Assembly: GCA_041746135.1 (NCBI GenBank)
Contig: JBGTHQ010000023.1
Coordinates: 78,781-142,780, forward strand
Direction: 5' to 3'
Source of the DNA: Alg239-R122 sp041746135
GTDB lineage: Bacteria; Pseudomonadota; Alphaproteobacteria; Sphingomonadales; Sphingomonadaceae
DNA: 64,000 bases
This document shows, one piece after another, positions 34,657 through 43,092 of this stretch; within the stretch, counting starts at the first letter, position 1; each line of letters opens with the position of its first letter. A model generated the notes under the pieces. It did no database searches. It saw only the letters and a program-made list of their open reading frames with translations, and was not told the DNA's origin. The position numbers and the translations under genes were made by a program.

Positions 34657-34724
34657 CCCTCGGTGTTGACGGGGGCCATCCCGTTCCTCTTGCTGTAACC
34701 GGCAATACACCCTATTTATGTTCC

Positions 34725-35060
34725 ATGACCCAGCCCGCCGCCATCATCCTGACCCCCAATGCCGCCAAGCGCGTCGCAGCCATAGCTGCAAAGCAGGGCA
34801 AGCCCGCGATGTTGCGGCTGTCGGTTGAAGGTGGCGGCTGTTCGGGTTTCCAGTACCGTTTCGACCTTGCCGAGGCCGTCGAGAGCAATGACGTGACTGC
34901 CGAGGAATCGGGCGTGACGCTTGTCGTCGACGAAGTCAGCCTCGACTTGGTACGCGGCTCTGCCGTTGACTTCGTAGAGTCTTTGGGTGGCGCGGCATTT
35001 CAGGTCACCAACCCCAATGCGGCATCGGGATGCGGTTGCGGATCGAGTTTTTCGATCTGA
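34725..35060 (+). CDS. erpA: Iron-sulfur cluster insertion protein ErpA
   Basis: A 111-residue A-type iron-sulfur carrier (HesB/IscA/ErpA). The three conserved cysteines are visible, one in EGGGCSGFQYRF and two in the C-terminal SGCGCGSSFSI. It accepts Fe-S clusters from the scaffold and delivers them to apoproteins in the cytosol. Length and C-terminus fit ErpA of sphingomonads. Only a weak ribosome site precedes ATG 34725. Confidence 0.92.
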   Translation: MTQPAAIILTPNAAKRVAAIAAKQGKPAMLRLSVEGGGCSGFQYRFDLAEAVESNDVTAEESGVTLVVDEVSLDLVRGSAVDFVESLGGAAFQVTNPNAASGCGCGSSFSI

Positions 35061-35140
35061 CTGCCGCAACGGCACTAGCCAGTAACTGCCACAACCGTTA
35101 GTCCTGCGCCGGATGGATTCGAACAGAGTGAAACGTGTTT

Positions 35141-35932
35141 ATGCGGATTGCGACTTACAATATCAACGGTATCAAGGCACGTCTGCCCCGCCTGCTTGAG
35201 TGGCTCGAGGAGACTGGACCGGATGTCGCCTGTCTTCAGGAAATCAAGACGCAGGACGAGGGTTTCCCGATCGCCGAGTTCGAGAAAATCGGTTATGGCG
35301 CGATCTGGCACGGGCAGAAATCGTTCAACGGTGTCGCGATTCTAGCCAAGGGCCATAACCCGCAGGAAACGCAGCGCGGACTGGAAGGCGAACCGGAGGA
35401 CGATCATAGCCGTTATCTCGAGGCCGACGTGCCCGATGCGAATGGAAACCCCGTGCGTATCGCCAGCATCTATCTGCCCAACGGCAACCCGCATCCCGGT
35501 CCCAAATTCGATTTCAAATTGCGCTGGATGCAGCGTCTGCGTGCGCGCGCCGCCAAAATATGGGCCGAGGAAGTGTCTGCGGTTCTGTGCGGGGATTATA
35601 ATGTCATTCCGCGCGACAATGACGTGTATTCTGTCCGTGCCATGTCATCCGATGCGCTGATGCAGCCCGAAAGCCGCGCCGCTTATCGCCGTTTGCTGGG
35701 GGACGGGTGGACCGATGCTCTGGGCAGTTGGCATCCGGATGGCGGGGTGTGGACCTATTGGGATTATCAAGCGAACGCCTGGCCGCGCGATGCGGGTTTC
35801 CGTATTGACCATTTACTGCTGAGCCCGCGGGCCGCCGACCGGCTGGATAATGTCGGCGTAGACAAAGAGCATCGCGGCCGCGAAAGGGCGAGCGACCACA
35901 CCCCCGTTTGGATCGAGTTAGCGGAATTGTAA
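35141..35932 (+). CDS. xth: Exodeoxyribonuclease III
   Basis: An AP endonuclease/exonuclease of about 263 residues. The family motifs are RIATYNINGIKAR, CLQEIKTQ (catalytic Glu), LCGDYNVIPRDNDV (Asp/Asn) and ASDHTPVW (His). It removes nucleotides from 3' ends and incises abasic sites in DNA repair. ATG at 35141 is preferred; GTG at 35135 is 6 bases upstream. The stop codon overlaps the start of the next gene by one base (TAATG). Confidence 0.93.
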   Translation: MRIATYNINGIKARLPRLLEWLEETGPDVACLQEIKTQDEGFPIAEFEKIGYGAIWHGQKSFNGVAILAKGHNPQETQRGLEGEPEDDHSRYLEADVPDANGNPVRIASIYLPNGNPHPGPKFDFKLRWMQRLRARAAKIWAEEVSAVLCGDYNVIPRDNDVYSVRAMSSDALMQPESRAAYRRLLGDGWTDALGSWHPDGGVWTYWDYQANAWPRDAGFRIDHLLLSPRAADRLDNVGVDKEHRGRERASDHTPVWIELAEL

Positions 35933-36762
35933 TGGCAATGTTTCTCCGGGTCGCGGCCTTCGCCTGCGGCCTTTATCTATTGGCACTGGCCGGTGCATTC
36001 ATAACGCAGCGCCATTTCATCTATGCGCCCGATACAGCGCGTGTATCGCCCAAAGCGGCGGGGTTGAAGGAATTCGTCGCGGTCGCGGTCGAAGGAAAAA
36101 ACGATCCGCTAACGTCCTGGTGGCGTCCGCCGAGCGATGCGGCACAACCGGTCATCATCCACTTTCATGGCAATGGCGGTGCGCTCGCGGGCCGGGCGGA
36201 GATATATGCGCAGCTGGCCAAATCGGGCGCGGGCGTGCTGGCTGTGGGATATCCGGGATATGGCGGAAACCCCGGAAGTCCCAACGAAGAGGATTTTTAC
36301 GAGGCCGCACAGCGCAATTATAACTGGCTGATTGCCCGGGGATATCCGGCGGATCGCATCGTCATTGCCGGACAGTCGCTCGGGTCCGGTCCCGCGCTGT
36401 GGCTGGCCGCACATAATGCGGGAGCGGGGCTGGTGCTGGAAGCGCCTTATACTGCGCTGACCGATATAGCGGCCAGGCAGATGCCGATCTTTCCGGCGCG
36501 GCTGGTTGTGAATGACAAATTTGACAATCTGTCGCGCGTGGCCGACATTGATATGCCGCTGGTGTTGATACATGGCCGACGCGACGCCTTAATCCCGTTC
36601 GAGATGGGGCAGACCCTGTTCGATGCTGCTAAGTCGCCCAAATGCGCGTTTCCGATTGCCGAAGCCGACCACAATGACCTATGGCAATATGGTGTCGGTG
36701 AAATCGTCGACAGGCAGGCCGAGCTTATGGTGACTGAGCAAAGTTGCGAAGCTTCGCGATAA
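35932..36762 (+). CDS. Membrane-anchored alpha/beta hydrolase (BEM46/YfhR-like)
   Basis: A 276-residue protein. An N-terminal hydrophobic anchor (about residues 4-24) is followed by an alpha/beta hydrolase fold. The nucleophile elbow is VIAGQSLGSGPAL (Ser). The acid is in LIHGRRDALIPF (Asp) and the base in EADHNDLWQYG (His). The oxyanion motif HFHGNGGALAG is typical of the BEM46/ABHD13 group. The substrate is unknown, and the active site probably faces the periplasm. The start overlaps the xth stop by one base, so the two are co-translated. Confidence 0.88.
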   Translation: MAMFLRVAAFACGLYLLALAGAFITQRHFIYAPDTARVSPKAAGLKEFVAVAVEGKNDPLTSWWRPPSDAAQPVIIHFHGNGGALAGRAEIYAQLAKSGAGVLAVGYPGYGGNPGSPNEEDFYEAAQRNYNWLIARGYPADRIVIAGQSLGSGPALWLAAHNAGAGLVLEAPYTALTDIAARQMPIFPARLVVNDKFDNLSRVADIDMPLVLIHGRRDALIPFEMGQTLFDAAKSPKCAFPIAEADHNDLWQYGVGEIVDRQAELMVTEQSCEASR

Positions 36763-36789
36763 GTTGTGTAAGTGCCCAATGAAAAAGCA

Positions 36790-36824
36790 TTGACACATTC
36801 TCCTATTTCTGTAATAACAGAAAT
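36790..36824 (+). promoter_or_regulatory. Promoter and operator of the GbsR/MarR-type regulator gene
   Basis: TTGACA (36790-36795) and TAATAA (36812-36817), 16 bases apart, form a good sigma-70 type promoter. Overlapping the -10 is ATTTCTGTAATAACAGAAAT (36805-36824), a perfect inverted repeat with 8-bp arms and a 4-base spacer. A repressor bound there would block initiation. The same motif recurs at 37503-37522. Confidence 0.7.
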
Positions 36825-36842
36825 TAAGGAGCGAGTCGGATA

Positions 36843-37427
36843 ATGTCCTTTTATGATTACCCCGAAGTTCAGGAATTCATCCTTCATTGGGGGGAAATGG
36901 GTACGCACTGGGGTGCGAACCGTTCAGTGGCTCAAGTGCATGCGCTATTGTACATGTCCGACCGACCACTCCATGCCGAGGAGATTTGTGAGACGCTAAA
37001 GCTTGCGCGTTCTAACGTGTCCAACGCGCTGAAGGAATTGCAGGGCTACGGCATCGTTATTCGCGCTCATATGACGGGCGATCGGCGCGATCACTTTGCC
37101 GCCGAAACCGATTTGTGGGACTTGTTTCTTGCCATCACCGCGGAACGCAAACGGCGCGAGATCGACCCCACGATCGCCAAACTGGCCGATCTCCAAATGC
37201 GGCTCAAGGGCAGGAACGACATTCCGCGCCACGTGCACGAGCGCATCGGGCGGATGCACGAATTCATATCCAGCCTGACCAGCTGGTACACGCAAGTCCG
37301 CGGCCTCAAGAAATCAACGCTGATCACGCTTATGAAACTGGGCGCCACAGTAGCCCGCTTTATCCCCGGCGGCGGCATACCCGAACCCGGAAGCGGCAGT
37401 GATAAAGATACGCTGGGTTCGCCCTGA
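36843..37427 (+). CDS. GbsR/MarR family transcriptional regulator
   Basis: A 194-residue winged-helix regulator. The N-terminal HWGEMGTHWGANRSVAQVHALLYM is the GbsR-type signature. The recognition helix region is EETLKLARSNVSNALKEL-like (ICETLKLARSNVSNALKEL) at about residues 47-66. A C-terminal helical part with about 100 residues probably dimerises. GbsR proteins commonly repress genes of osmolyte or choline metabolism, but here the regulated unit appears to be the gene itself and the following membrane protein gene. ATG at 36843 follows AAGGAG at a longer than usual spacing. Confidence 0.88.
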   Translation: MSFYDYPEVQEFILHWGEMGTHWGANRSVAQVHALLYMSDRPLHAEEICETLKLARSNVSNALKELQGYGIVIRAHMTGDRRDHFAAETDLWDLFLAITAERKRREIDPTIAKLADLQMRLKGRNDIPRHVHERIGRMHEFISSLTSWYTQVRGLKKSTLITLMKLGATVARFIPGGGIPEPGSGSDKDTLGSP

Positions 37428-37502
37428 GCAGTCACAACATTTTCTCAATGTATATAAAATAGGAGCTAACCCATGCCACCCGCGACGTCTATTCGATATT
37501 AA

Positions 37503-37522
37503 ATTTCTTAAATTACAGAAAC
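37503..37522 (+). promoter_or_regulatory. Second copy of the GbsR-type operator
   Basis: ATTTCTTAAATTACAGAAAC matches the palindrome at 36805-36824 in 16 of 20 positions, including the TTTCT and ACAGAAA arms. It lies 28-47 bases upstream of the membrane protein gene at 37550. A 9-codon frame with an AGGAG site (37473-37502) ends just before it. Confidence 0.6.
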
Positions 37523-37549
37523 TACTGATATTAAAGTAATGAAACGCTC

Positions 37550-37969
37550 ATGATAATCGGAACCTATATTGCCTATCTCGTCATCGCGATCGGCCTCACC
37601 ATATGGGTGGCCCACACTCTGTCCACCAATGGTAAGATTTTTCTCGTGCGCTGTTTCGGCCATGACGAGGATCTCGCGGCCAGCATCAACCATTTGCTGG
37701 TGGTAGGTTTCTACCTCGTCAATCTGGGCTTCATCGCTGTCGCGCTCAGCGTTGCGGGCGAGCCGGTCACGATAACGGGCGCCATTCGGTTGCTCGCATG
37801 GCAGGTCGGCATCGCTATCCTCGTGTTAGGTGCGATGCATTTTTTCAACATGGGGGCGATCAGCCGCTATGGCATCAAGCTGGCGGGCTGGATCGAAAAC
37901 CAGCAGGAACAGGCCGCGGTGCGGACCAACCCTGCTGATCGCAAAGAAAAGGATTATCTGCTGCGCTGA
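37550..37969 (+). CDS. Membrane protein of unknown function, probable GbsR-type regulator target
   Basis: A 139-residue protein with three to four hydrophobic segments (about 2-20, 45-65, 72-92 and 95-110) and a polar, charged C-terminal tail of about 30 residues. I do not recognise the family. It follows the GbsR/MarR-type gene with a 122-base gap that carries its own copy of the operator. This points to regulation by that protein. A small membrane protein under a GbsR-type repressor could sense or respond to envelope or osmotic conditions, which is inference. Confidence 0.7.
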   Translation: MIIGTYIAYLVIAIGLTIWVAHTLSTNGKIFLVRCFGHDEDLAASINHLLVVGFYLVNLGFIAVALSVAGEPVTITGAIRLLAWQVGIAILVLGAMHFFNMGAISRYGIKLAGWIENQQEQAAVRTNPADRKEKDYLLR

Positions 37970-37990
37970 AACAGGCACTGCCGATTGAAT

Positions 37991-38025
37991 ATGGGCGCGG
38001 CTTTACAATAGCGGCGCCCATTTTC
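37991..38025. terminator. Terminator between convergent genes
   Basis: ATGGGCGC (37991-37998) and GCGCCCAT (38014-38021) form an 8-bp stem with a 15-base loop. TTTT follows on the plus strand. It separates the plus-strand membrane protein gene from the minus-strand acyltransferase gene. Confidence 0.6.
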
Positions 38026-38030
38026 GTGGC

Positions 38031-39185
38031 TTACAAATTCTTGTCGTACAACTGGTACACCTTGTTGACCGTGCCGCCCAGTATCTCGCCGATCGAGTTC
38101 ATGCCCTGATTATCCTCGAGTATCCAGCCGATCTCGCCGCGCGTCGCGCCGAATTTGGCGACCGCATCGCGGCGGATATATTCGATCATCATAAAGGCCA
38201 GCTGGCTGGCGAGGCGCGAGCCCTGAATATCCCTGGCCACGCCCATAAGCGGCACGCGCATCGTGCGCACCTGCGGCTTGCGCAGCCACCACAATAATCT
38301 GGCCCAGTTGAACGGAAAGAGCGCGCCATCATAGCCTTTCAGCTTTTCGTTCAGGTCGGGAAGGGTGATCATGAATGCCACGGGCTTGCCGTCATACTCG
38401 GCGATGCGGATCAGATCTTCATAAACGATCGGCTTCAGCTTTTTGCCGACATAATCGATCTCGCTGTCGGTCAGCGGCACGAAACCCCAGTTTTTCGACC
38501 AGGCATCGTTGAGCAGGCCCATGATCAACGCCGCCTCTTGCGCAAAGTGGCTCTTGTCGACGCGGCGGATATGGATGCGCGGGTTCTTCTCGCCCGACTG
38601 GATGATCCGTTTGGCCAGCCGGGGGAAATCGACATCGATCGGCAATTCCCACGTCATGATGCGCTTGATCGGCGTGTAGCCCGCATCTTCGATCCACCCG
38701 GCATAGGCGGCGCGCTGGTGGCCCATCATCACCGTAGGGGCTTGTTCGTGGCCCGATACCAACTGGCCCGGTTCGTCCCAGATCGACAGGCTGAGCGGCC
38801 CCAGCGCACGGTGCATGCCCTGTTCGCGCAGCCATTGCTCCGCCGCGGCGATCAAGGCGGCGGCGACCGGTTCTTCGAATGCTTCCAGCATGCCCCAATT
38901 GCCGGTGCCGGGCCCCATGCCCCGTTCGACCGGCTGTTCGAGCGCTAGCGTATCGATATGCGCGCTGATGCGGCCCACGACCTCCCCGCCACGCCATGCC
39001 AGCATGGGGTGAACCCGGGCATGTTCGAAAAACGGGTTCTTGCCCGGCGTCAGCAGCGAATAGACTTCGACTTTCAATGGCGGAACCCAATACGGGTCGT
39101 CGGCGTATATGCGCCACGGCAGTTCGACGAATGCTTTCAGCTCGCTCTTGCCCAGCACGGGGCGAATTTCTATCTCTTGGCTCAT
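38031..39185 (-). CDS. bcerS: GNAT-fold N-acyltransferase, probable bacterial ceramide synthase
   Basis: A 384-residue soluble protein. Conserved stretches are FVELPWRIYADDPYWVPPL near the N-terminus, GPLSLSIWDEPGQLVSG, the middle LNDAWSKNWGFVPLTDSEI, KLKPIVYEDLIRIAE, and EIGWILEDNQGMNSI near the C-terminus. I recognise this pattern from the alphaproteobacterial GNAT-like proteins (often mislabelled dATP pyrophosphohydrolase). To my knowledge these include the Caulobacter ceramide synthase bCerS, which acylates the amine of 3-ketosphinganine. Serine palmitoyltransferase, its carrier protein and a ceramide reductase-like gene lie 9-12 kb away in the window. It is divergent from a fatty acid desaturase-like gene. 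No direct substrate evidence exists in the sequence. Confidence 0.7.
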   Translation of the reverse strand: MSQEIEIRPVLGKSELKAFVELPWRIYADDPYWVPPLKVEVYSLLTPGKNPFFEHARVHPMLAWRGGEVVGRISAHIDTLALEQPVERGMGPGTGNWGMLEAFEEPVAAALIAAAEQWLREQGMHRALGPLSLSIWDEPGQLVSGHEQAPTVMMGHQRAAYAGWIEDAGYTPIKRIMTWELPIDVDFPRLAKRIIQSGEKNPRIHIRRVDKSHFAQEAALIMGLLNDAWSKNWGFVPLTDSEIDYVGKKLKPIVYEDLIRIAEYDGKPVAFMITLPDLNEKLKGYDGALFPFNWARLLWWLRKPQVRTMRVPLMGVARDIQGSRLASQLAFMMIEYIRRDAVAKFGATRGEIGWILEDNQGMNSIGEILGGTVNKVYQLYDKNL

Positions 39186-39326
39186 GGCGCCTTTGTGGTA
39201 TCACCATCGTTACAATGTCAAGAATGCGTGTGCCGCGCGGTGAAAAAGCCCTTTTGCACCCATGGCATCGCCATTATCTCGCCATCATATATCGCTATAA
39301 ACACGTTCAATATGGAAAATTATGCA

Positions 39327-40433
39327 ATGAACACCAAAATACTGAACGCGAACAGTTTGGCTAAAATGCAGACGGATGACGCGATACGCGCGCGCGCCGT
39401 TGTTGCCGATGACAAGGACATGATCCGCATGGCGGCGCAGTTGACGCGCGATCTCAATACGCCGGATGCCCGCGTCTATTGGGGCGATTTCATGGCATCG
39501 GTTGCCGTTGGTTATGCGGCCTTTGCCGGGGCATTTGTATTGGAAAATGTCTTTATGGTGGCGCTTGCGGCTATCGTTTCGATGCTGGCGCTCTACCGCG
39601 CAGGCAGCTTCATTCACGAACTTACGCATATCAAGGATGGCTCGGTGCCGGGTTTCCGGCTCGGCTGGAATATCTTCATCGGTGTGCCGCTGCTGATCCC
39701 GTCTTTCATGTATGAAGGCGTGCATAATCTTCACCATGCCCGCACGCGTTACGGCACGGTGGAGGATCCGGAATATCTGCCGCTGGCCCTGATGAAGCCC
39801 TATACCGTGCCGCTGTTCGTGGTGATTTCCGCGTTGGCACCGATCGCGCTGTTATTCCGCTATGGTGTACTTTCGCCGCTATCGCTTCTCATACCGTCGC
39901 TGCGCCGCGTCGTGGTGGCCCGATATTCCGGTCTTGTCATCAATCCCGAGTTCCGCCGCCGCCATGCCGAGGGCAAGGCGCGTCGCAACTGGATATGGCA
40001 GGAAACCGCCGCCAGCGTCTGGGCGATCGCTTTGATGGCCGGAACCGCCAGCGGCATCGTTCCGCTCAAGGCATTTATCCTGTTCCTCGTCATTTCCGGC
40101 GGCTCGGTCGTGATTAACCAGGTGCGCACTCTCGTTGCGCATTTGTGGGAAAATGACGGCGAGGCGATGAGCGTAACCGCGCAATATCTCGACAGCGTCA
40201 ACGTGCCGCCGCCTTCGACCCTGCCTGCGATCTGGGCTCCGGTAGGGCTGCGCTATCATGCGCTGCATCATCTGCTGCCAGGCGTGCCCTATCACAATTT
40301 GGGGGACGCGCATCGGCGTCTGATGAAGGCGGTGCCGACCGAATCGCAGTTTCATAAGGGCAATTATACCGGTCTGCCCCTGCTCGTGACGCGGCTGGTG
40401 CGCAGCACTTTTGCCGGACGTCCTGTGCGATAA
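39327..40433 (+). CDS. Fatty acid desaturase/hydroxylase family membrane enzyme
   Basis: A 368-residue diiron membrane enzyme with about four to five hydrophobic segments. The three histidine boxes are visible: FIHELTH near residue 95, GVHNLHHAR near 130, and YHALHHLLPG near 310. The family introduces double bonds or hydroxyls into acyl chains at the membrane. The divergent neighbour is the probable ceramide synthase, so a ceramide- or sphingoid-base-modifying role is plausible, but a fatty acid role is equally possible. ATG at 39327 has GGAAA upstream; ATG at 39312 is the alternative. Confidence 0.85.
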   Translation: MNTKILNANSLAKMQTDDAIRARAVVADDKDMIRMAAQLTRDLNTPDARVYWGDFMASVAVGYAAFAGAFVLENVFMVALAAIVSMLALYRAGSFIHELTHIKDGSVPGFRLGWNIFIGVPLLIPSFMYEGVHNLHHARTRYGTVEDPEYLPLALMKPYTVPLFVVISALAPIALLFRYGVLSPLSLLIPSLRRVVVARYSGLVINPEFRRRHAEGKARRNWIWQETAASVWAIALMAGTASGIVPLKAFILFLVISGGSVVINQVRTLVAHLWENDGEAMSVTAQYLDSVNVPPPSTLPAIWAPVGLRYHALHHLLPGVPYHNLGDAHRRLMKAVPTESQFHKGNYTGLPLLVTRLVRSTFAGRPVR

Positions 40434-40442
40434 GGCGCAACG

Positions 40443-41990
40443 CTACAATTTCAGCCTGCGTCCGATGGCGCCCAGTGCCGCCTTATCCTCGCGGTCCAGC
40501 CCGATTTTTAATCCGGCCCATAATAGCGGCAGAAACGCGGCCATTAGCATCCACGGTTCCGCATATTTCCAGCTATCCGGTACCCATCTGCTCAGCAGGT
40601 AAAGCAGGCCAAAGGCGATGCATCCCGCCAGCAATGCGCCGCCAAAGTGCCGATCGAACGGGCTTAGCCGATCGCTGATGCCCAGCTCCGCAACCGCCAG
40701 CCAGCTGGCCACAGTCACCCCCACCGCTACCGCGATCGCCATGCCCTCCGCGCCCAGGGAGGGAGTGAGCCAAATGGCGAGGCCGGCCGATGCCGCCAGC
40801 CCGACAAGACTGTTGAGCAACGGCAGCCCGCGATGGCCGATCATCTCGACAATCGGCGTGGCCGGGCCGAGCACCGCTTCTCCCGCGCGGCCGATCAGCA
40901 GGATGATCAGCACCGGCAGTGCCGCAGCCGCAGCGGGCGCGAACACACTCAGGATATCGCCGGCAAGAAGAATGATCAGCCCGGTCAGCGGAATGACGAT
41001 GATCACGGAGAGCCGGTTGGCAAAATGATAGAGCGGCGCGATTTGTGTCCGGTCTGCGGCCGCCTGCGCCGAGCTGAGCGGTGCCAGCACATAGAGAAAC
41101 GTCTGCCGCACGATCAGGGGGATGGAGGCAACTTTGCGCGCGATACCGTAGAGTCCGGCCGCGACGGCCCCGCCGCTTCCCGGTATCAGCATATTGAGAA
41201 CGACCGGCGGCAGGTCGTTGAACGCGCGGCGCGCCAGATTGGGCGGCATGGTGGCAAACCCGGTTTTCAGCATATCGGCGCGCAGCGATGCGGGCAGGGG
41301 CGCCGACCATAACAGCCGCCAGTCATAATAGCGCGCCAGCAGGCGCAGCGACAATATGCCGGTCAGCAAAAGCGAAAGCAGATGCGCGACAATCAGCCCC
41401 AGAACCTGCACACCGGCCAGAAATAGCACGGCCGCGAATACTAGCCGGGCCAGCTGCTCCCAGAAAATGCGCAGCCGGATTTCGGGACCAAAGGCGCGCC
41501 GCGCGCGTGCGGCGGCCGTGGCGACTTCGAGCAGGATCCACAGCGGCAGGCTCCACGCGAATAGCGCCACGGCCAAAGACACGTCGCCGGCCTGGTCGGG
41601 ACCGACCGAGAACAGCCGCGCCACCGGCGTCGCTGCCAGCGACAGCATGAACGCGAACAGCGATGCGGGAATGAGCGTGACAAGCAGGGCAAACTTGACC
41701 GCGCCATGTGCTTCGCGTTCGTCACGGGCGCGCGGCACGATGCGTTGCAACGCCTGCAGCATCGACAGGTCGAACAGGTTGGACAAGATGTTGACGCTGG
41801 CCCACAAAACGACATACAGCCCGTAATTGGCGATGCCGAACATCCACGTATATGCGGGTTGCGCGACGATTTCGACAAGGGCGCCCAGCCGCGACAGGGC
41901 CGCCAGTCCGGCCCCCCTGGCCAGTTCGGATCGTCCTACGGCCGGGGCTGGAGCGCAATCGGGTGCAGTATCATTCCTCTGTTCTGACAA
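40443..41990 (-). CDS. MOP-superfamily lipid/polysaccharide flippase
   Basis: A 515-residue protein with about twelve to fourteen hydrophobic segments, in the polysaccharide/lipid flippase (Wzx/MurJ-like) fold. The N-terminus RSELARGAGLAALSRLGALVE and VNILSNLFDLSMLQALQRIVP are typical. The start overlaps the end of lptG by 20 bases, so it is the third gene of an lptF-lptG operon and is translated with it. This links it to outer-membrane lipid export rather than to exopolysaccharide. A (glyco)sphingolipid substrate is an attractive but unproven idea given the surrounding genes. It ends 10 bases from the converging desaturase gene. Confidence 0.82.
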   Translation of the reverse strand: MSEQRNDTAPDCAPAPAVGRSELARGAGLAALSRLGALVEIVAQPAYTWMFGIANYGLYVVLWASVNILSNLFDLSMLQALQRIVPRARDEREAHGAVKFALLVTLIPASLFAFMLSLAATPVARLFSVGPDQAGDVSLAVALFAWSLPLWILLEVATAAARARRAFGPEIRLRIFWEQLARLVFAAVLFLAGVQVLGLIVAHLLSLLLTGILSLRLLARYYDWRLLWSAPLPASLRADMLKTGFATMPPNLARRAFNDLPPVVLNMLIPGSGGAVAAGLYGIARKVASIPLIVRQTFLYVLAPLSSAQAAADRTQIAPLYHFANRLSVIIVIPLTGLIILLAGDILSVFAPAAAAALPVLIILLIGRAGEAVLGPATPIVEMIGHRGLPLLNSLVGLAASAGLAIWLTPSLGAEGMAIAVAVGVTVASWLAVAELGISDRLSPFDRHFGGALLAGCIAFGLLYLLSRWVPDSWKYAEPWMLMAAFLPLLWAGLKIGLDREDKAALGAIGRRLKL

Positions 41991-43068
41991 GCACCGATTC
42001 CCCGATCATGAAGAACAATATAAAGGGTGCCCATGCCGCAAGCAGTGGCGGATATGCGCCGAGATTGCCCATGGCGAGTGCGAAATTGTCGGCCACGAAA
42101 AAGGCAAAGCCCAGCGCCATGCCAATGACCGCGCGCAGGAAAAGCTGGCCCGAGCGCGCGAGACCGAAAGCCGCGACCGCCCCCAGAAGAGGCATCAATA
42201 CGGCCGATAGGGGTCCCGAGATTTTGTGCCACAGGCTTGGTTCCAAGGCCACGGTCGGTTTGCCCGCTGCCTTCAGTTCGCCGATGGCCGATTTCAAGGC
42301 GCGAAACGTCATGCCATCGGGGCTGACGTCGCCCAGCGTGAATTGATCCGGAGTCATGCCTTCACCGACCGCCACCGTGCCAATCGCTTTTTCGGCTCCC
42401 GCCGCGATATCGAAAGCGGTGGCGTCGTCGAGCACCCATTGCCGTCCATTATATGTTCCCGACTTGGCATGTATGGTGGTCTGCAATTCGCCCGTGGCAT
42501 CGCGTTCGTAATATTCGACGCCGATAAGCCGTGTCCCGGGCCCGCGCCCCGCCACCAGCCGCGCATGCATCAGATTGTTGCCGCCGCGCGCCCAGATATT
42601 GGCGCGGGTGGTGGGATCGTCGGGAACGGTTCCGTATTCCGCCTTTTGCCACAATGACAGCGTCGACGTCGCTCGCGACACGATACGGTCGTTAAAGGCA
42701 AAAGTAATGACGGCGACAACCAGGCTTGCCAGTAGCAGGGGCGCCAGCACCTGATGCGGGGACAGACCCGCTGCCTTCATCGCAACGATTTCGCTGTTCT
42801 GGTTTAGCGTCGCCAGCGTGATAATCGTGGCAAACAGCACCGAAAAGGGCAAAATAAATTCGATAATCTGCGGCGCTCTTAGTGAGACATATATCCACAG
42901 GTCGCGTTCGCTATTGCCCGGCGTGGCCAGGATATTCCCGCTCTCGCCGAGCAGGTCGAGCGCTTGCAGAACGAGTACGAAAATCGCCAGCACTGCCAGA
43001 ATGCGGATCAGGAACATGCGCGCCATATACAGCGACGTGGTGGGCGAGGGAAACAGTTCGATATTCAT
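41971..43068 (-). CDS. lptG: LPS export ABC transporter permease LptG
   Basis: A 365-residue permease with the LptF/LptG architecture. Helices near the N-terminus include IIEFILPFSVLFATIITLATLN-type sequence around residues 65-85, followed by NSEIVAMKAAGLSPHQVL, the coupling helix that contacts the ATPase LptB. A periplasmic beta-jellyroll domain follows (about 140-270), then three C-terminal helices. It helps extract LPS from the inner membrane into the Lpt bridge. ATG at 43068 is chosen. It lies 24 bases downstream of lptF and overlaps the flippase gene. Confidence 0.9.
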   Translation of the reverse strand: MNIELFPSPTTSLYMARMFLIRILAVLAIFVLVLQALDLLGESGNILATPGNSERDLWIYVSLRAPQIIEFILPFSVLFATIITLATLNQNSEIVAMKAAGLSPHQVLAPLLLASLVVAVITFAFNDRIVSRATSTLSLWQKAEYGTVPDDPTTRANIWARGGNNLMHARLVAGRGPGTRLIGVEYYERDATGELQTTIHAKSGTYNGRQWVLDDATAFDIAAGAEKAIGTVAVGEGMTPDQFTLGDVSPDGMTFRALKSAIGELKAAGKPTVALEPSLWHKISGPLSAVLMPLLGAVAAFGLARSGQLFLRAVIGMALGFAFFVADNFALAMGNLGAYPPLLAAWAPFILFFMIGESVLVRTEE

Positions 43069-43092
43069 GAGCGGCAGCACAGTGGCGACGAT

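Noticed and set aside
37473..37502. 9-codon frame with AGGAG site before the second GbsR-type operator
   Set aside because: Too short to support as a gene; no regulatory codon run such as an attenuator peptide is visible. Noted within the operator entry.
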